Shown: piece by piece, positions 6,739 to 7,645 of the stretch
Layout: the number at the start of each line of letters is the position of its first letter
How positions within the stretch are numbered: position 1 is the stretch's first letter
DNA from: Candidatus Faecousia faecipullorum
GTDB taxonomy: Bacteria; Bacillota; Clostridia; Oscillospirales; Oscillospiraceae
DNA: 7,645 nucleotides
NCBI GenBank assembly: GCA_018710805.1
Contig: DVJG01000066.1
Span: 1 to 7,645, forward strand
Direction: 5' to 3'
Program-made: the position numbers and the translations under genes
Notes under the pieces: model-generated
The model's input: only the letters and a program-made list of their open reading frames with translations
What the model was told of the DNA's origin: nothing
Database searches by the model: none

Positions 6739-6751
6739 GCCGGGTTATAAT
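6723..6751 (+). promoter_or_regulatory. Sigma-A promoter of the PRTase gene
   Basis: TTGCCT (6723-6728) and a perfect TATAAT (6746-6751) are 17 bases apart. The -35 box lies within the 3' arm of the Nudix terminator stem. The transcript should begin with A near 6757-6759, at the end of a run of seven A (6753-6759), giving a leader of about 83 bases. Confidence 0.82.
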
Positions 6752-6753
6752 GA

Positions 6754-6813
6754 AAAAAAGCGTTTTTGAGCTTCCCGGCTGAAACGCGTGTGCCGGGGCC
6801 AAAACGCTTTTTT
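6754..6813 (+). terminator. Leader terminator / attenuator with possible pseudoknot, upstream of PRTase
   Basis: The arms 6754-6766 and 6801-6813 (AAAAAAGCGTTTT and AAAACGCTTTTTT) are perfectly complementary over 13 bases. If transcription begins near 6758, about nine pairs form, followed by a U tract running to 6817, which makes an intrinsic terminator. It lies after a consensus promoter and before the gene, so it should stop transcription before the PRTase unless it is prevented. Inside sits a second hairpin, CCCGGC (6774-6779) with GCCGGG (6792-6797). Its 12-base loop contains AAACGC (6782-6787), complementary to GCGTTT (6760-6765) of the terminator's own 5' arm. That alternative pairing gives an H-type pseudoknot and would break the terminator. 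The sequence matches no riboswitch class or PyrR site that I know. The regulatory reading is inference. Confidence 0.65.
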
Positions 6814-6840
6814 ATTTGTAAGAGAACGGAGGAAAAACAA

Positions 6841-7476
6841 ATGATCCAGCTTATGAAACTTCCCGTCCAGCGCGGCAGCGCCCCCCTGCGGTTTGCCAAG
6901 GGCCATTTTGTCACCAACCACTCCCACATCAACTATTATATTGACATTACCTACCAGAAGACCCGGCTCAGTGAAGCGAAGGACAGCGCCTATGAGCTTG
7001 TGAAGCATTTTATCAACGACACCCCCGTGGATACCATTCTCTGCCTGGACGGCACCGCGGTGCTGGGCACCTGCATTGCCGGGGAGCTGAGTAAGGCGGG
7101 ATTTGCCACCATCAACGCCCATCAGTCCGTCTACGTAGTGGAGCCTGAGTACAACGCCAACTCCCAGATCATCTTCCGGGACAACATCCAGCCCATGATC
7201 CGGGGCAAGCACGTTCTGGTGCTTATGGCCTCCGTCACCACGGGCTTCACCGCCAAGCGGAGCGTGGAAGCCATTCAATACTACGGCGGCAAGGTGGCAG
7301 GCGTTGCGGCTATCTACCGTGCCATTGATGAAGTCGAGGGCTATCCCGTCCGTTCCGTCTACTCCATCGCCGATATCCCCGACTATGAAAGCTATGACTA
7401 CCATGAATGTCCCTACTGCAAGGCAGGCAGAAAGGTAGATGCGCTGGTCAACAGCTTCGGGTATTCGTCCCTGTAA
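6841..7476 (+). CDS. Orotate phosphoribosyltransferase-like protein with altered PRPP loop
   Basis: A 211-residue cytosolic protein with a type I phosphoribosyltransferase fold. KGHFVTNHSHINYYIDIT (20-37) resembles the substrate-binding KSGR-type region of OPRT. CLDGTAVLG (68-76) fits the pyrophosphate-loop position. VLVLMASVTTGFT (125-137) is the PRPP loop. In active OPRT that loop reads hhhhDDhhTxGxT; here the two aspartates are replaced by M129-A130, while TTG and the final T remain. The C-terminus carries ECPYCKAGRKVDALVNSFGY (189-208), whose C190-x-x-C193 could bind metal. Similar proteins are annotated as PRTases in clostridia, but the lost acidic pair makes classic pyrE activity uncertain. 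It may instead be a nucleotide-sensing or repurposed member. GGAGG (6828-6832) lies eight bases before the ATG; the upstream in-frame TTG at 6766 falls inside the leader hairpin. Its leader carries an attenuator-like structure. No other pyrimidine gene is in the window. Confidence 0.85.
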   Translation: MIQLMKLPVQRGSAPLRFAKGHFVTNHSHINYYIDITYQKTRLSEAKDSAYELVKHFINDTPVDTILCLDGTAVLGTCIAGELSKAGFATINAHQSVYVVEPEYNANSQIIFRDNIQPMIRGKHVLVLMASVTTGFTAKRSVEAIQYYGGKVAGVAAIYRAIDEVEGYPVRSVYSIADIPDYESYDYHECPYCKAGRKVDALVNSFGYSSL

Positions 7477-7488
7477 AGAGAAAATAAG

Positions 7489-7517
7489 AAAAAAGCGCAG
7501 GGCACAGGCCCTGCGCT
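7489..7517 (-). terminator. Intrinsic terminator for leftward transcription
   Basis: AGCGCAGGGC (7494-7503) and GCCCTGCGCT (7508-7517) form a perfect ten-base stem with loop ACAG. Read on the minus strand, the stem is followed by TTTTTT, then CTTATTTTC, a classic terminator. On the plus strand no T tract follows, so it should end a minus-strand gene that lies beyond the right edge. It may still weakly help to end the PRTase transcript. Confidence 0.7.
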
Positions 7518-7518
7518 G

Positions 7519-7639
7519 AGACTGTCGAAAAACCCCTTTGGGCTTTTCCGACAAACTCTGGCAGCCTGCTGCGCGCATAATTTGTCCCCCGATGGGGGAC
7601 AAATTCCACACTTGCAGTCTGAGAAGTGTTTTCTGCCAG
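7519..7639. repeat. Nested palindromic intergenic element
   Basis: Several inverted repeats are packed into 120 bases: TGTCG...CGACA with an A/T-rich and CCC/GGG stem (7523-7553); a perfect 12-base stem AATTTGTCCCCC / GGGGGACAAATT around GAT (7579-7605); ACACTT / AAGTGT (7608-7629); AGACTG / CAGTCT (7519-7524 with 7615-7620); and CTGGCAG / CTGCCAG (7558-7564 with 7633-7639). No credible gene is present. Read on the minus strand, the first hairpin would translate as RVCRKSPKGFFDSL, a string I remember from many spurious small proteins predicted in gut clostridia, which suggests a multicopy element. Copy number cannot be seen here, and the right boundary may lie outside the window. Confidence 0.6.
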
Positions 7640-7645
7640 GTACAC

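Noticed and set aside
6754..6813. Known riboswitch or PyrR binding site in the PRTase leader
   Set aside because: I compared it with fluoride, preQ1, purine, guanidine, THF and PyrR-loop consensus patterns from memory and found no match, so no class is assigned.
6745..7611. A 288-codon minus-strand frame over the PRTase
   Set aside because: It crosses a promoter, a terminator and the repeat element and is antisense to a recognisable PRTase fold.
7448..7645. A 65-codon minus-strand frame at the right edge
   Set aside because: It lies almost wholly in palindromic repeat and terminator sequence; small predicted proteins of this kind are translations of the repeat.

Overview
The window looks like a piece of chromosome from a moderately GC-rich anaerobic Firmicute, most likely a gut clostridium of the Oscillospiraceae type. 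The grounds are the clostridial-style FeoB with a cysteine-rich gate, a small ECF-like sigma factor coupled to a single-pass membrane protein, strong AGGAGG-type ribosome sites, and a dense palindromic repeat at the right end. This taxonomic call is inference from protein style; no rRNA or marker gene is present.

Left half (1-4357), all on the minus strand, read right to left: feoA (GTG start), feoB (overlapping feoA by ATGA), then after a 79-bp gap with its own candidate promoter a sigma-70-family factor (TTG start), whose stop overlaps (ATGA) the start of a large membrane-anchored extracellular protein that runs off the left edge. FeoA and FeoB form a ferrous-iron importer. The sigma factor and membrane protein look like a signalling pair.

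Middle (4358-6110): a 172-bp divergent intergenic region separates feoA from a plus-strand gene for a secreted or membrane-anchored leucine-rich-repeat protein built of about five 55-68-residue repeats followed by short internalin-like LRRs. The intergenic region holds a good sigma-A promoter for the LRR gene and a 17-bp inverted repeat just upstream of feoA.

Right half (6111-7645), plus strand: a Nudix hydrolase with its own promoter and intrinsic terminator, then an orotate-phosphoribosyltransferase-like gene. The -35 box of the second gene is embedded in the terminator stem of the first. Its leader carries an intrinsic terminator whose 5' arm can alternatively pair into the loop of an internal hairpin, forming an H-type pseudoknot. 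That makes it a candidate regulatory RNA, and it is the most interesting element here. The PRTase has lost the two acidic residues of the PRPP loop. The last 170 bases hold a terminator facing left and a set of nested palindromes that look like a dispersed intergenic repeat.

No tRNA, rRNA, CRISPR, transposase or phage gene was seen. No gene-free stretch exceeds 300 bases.
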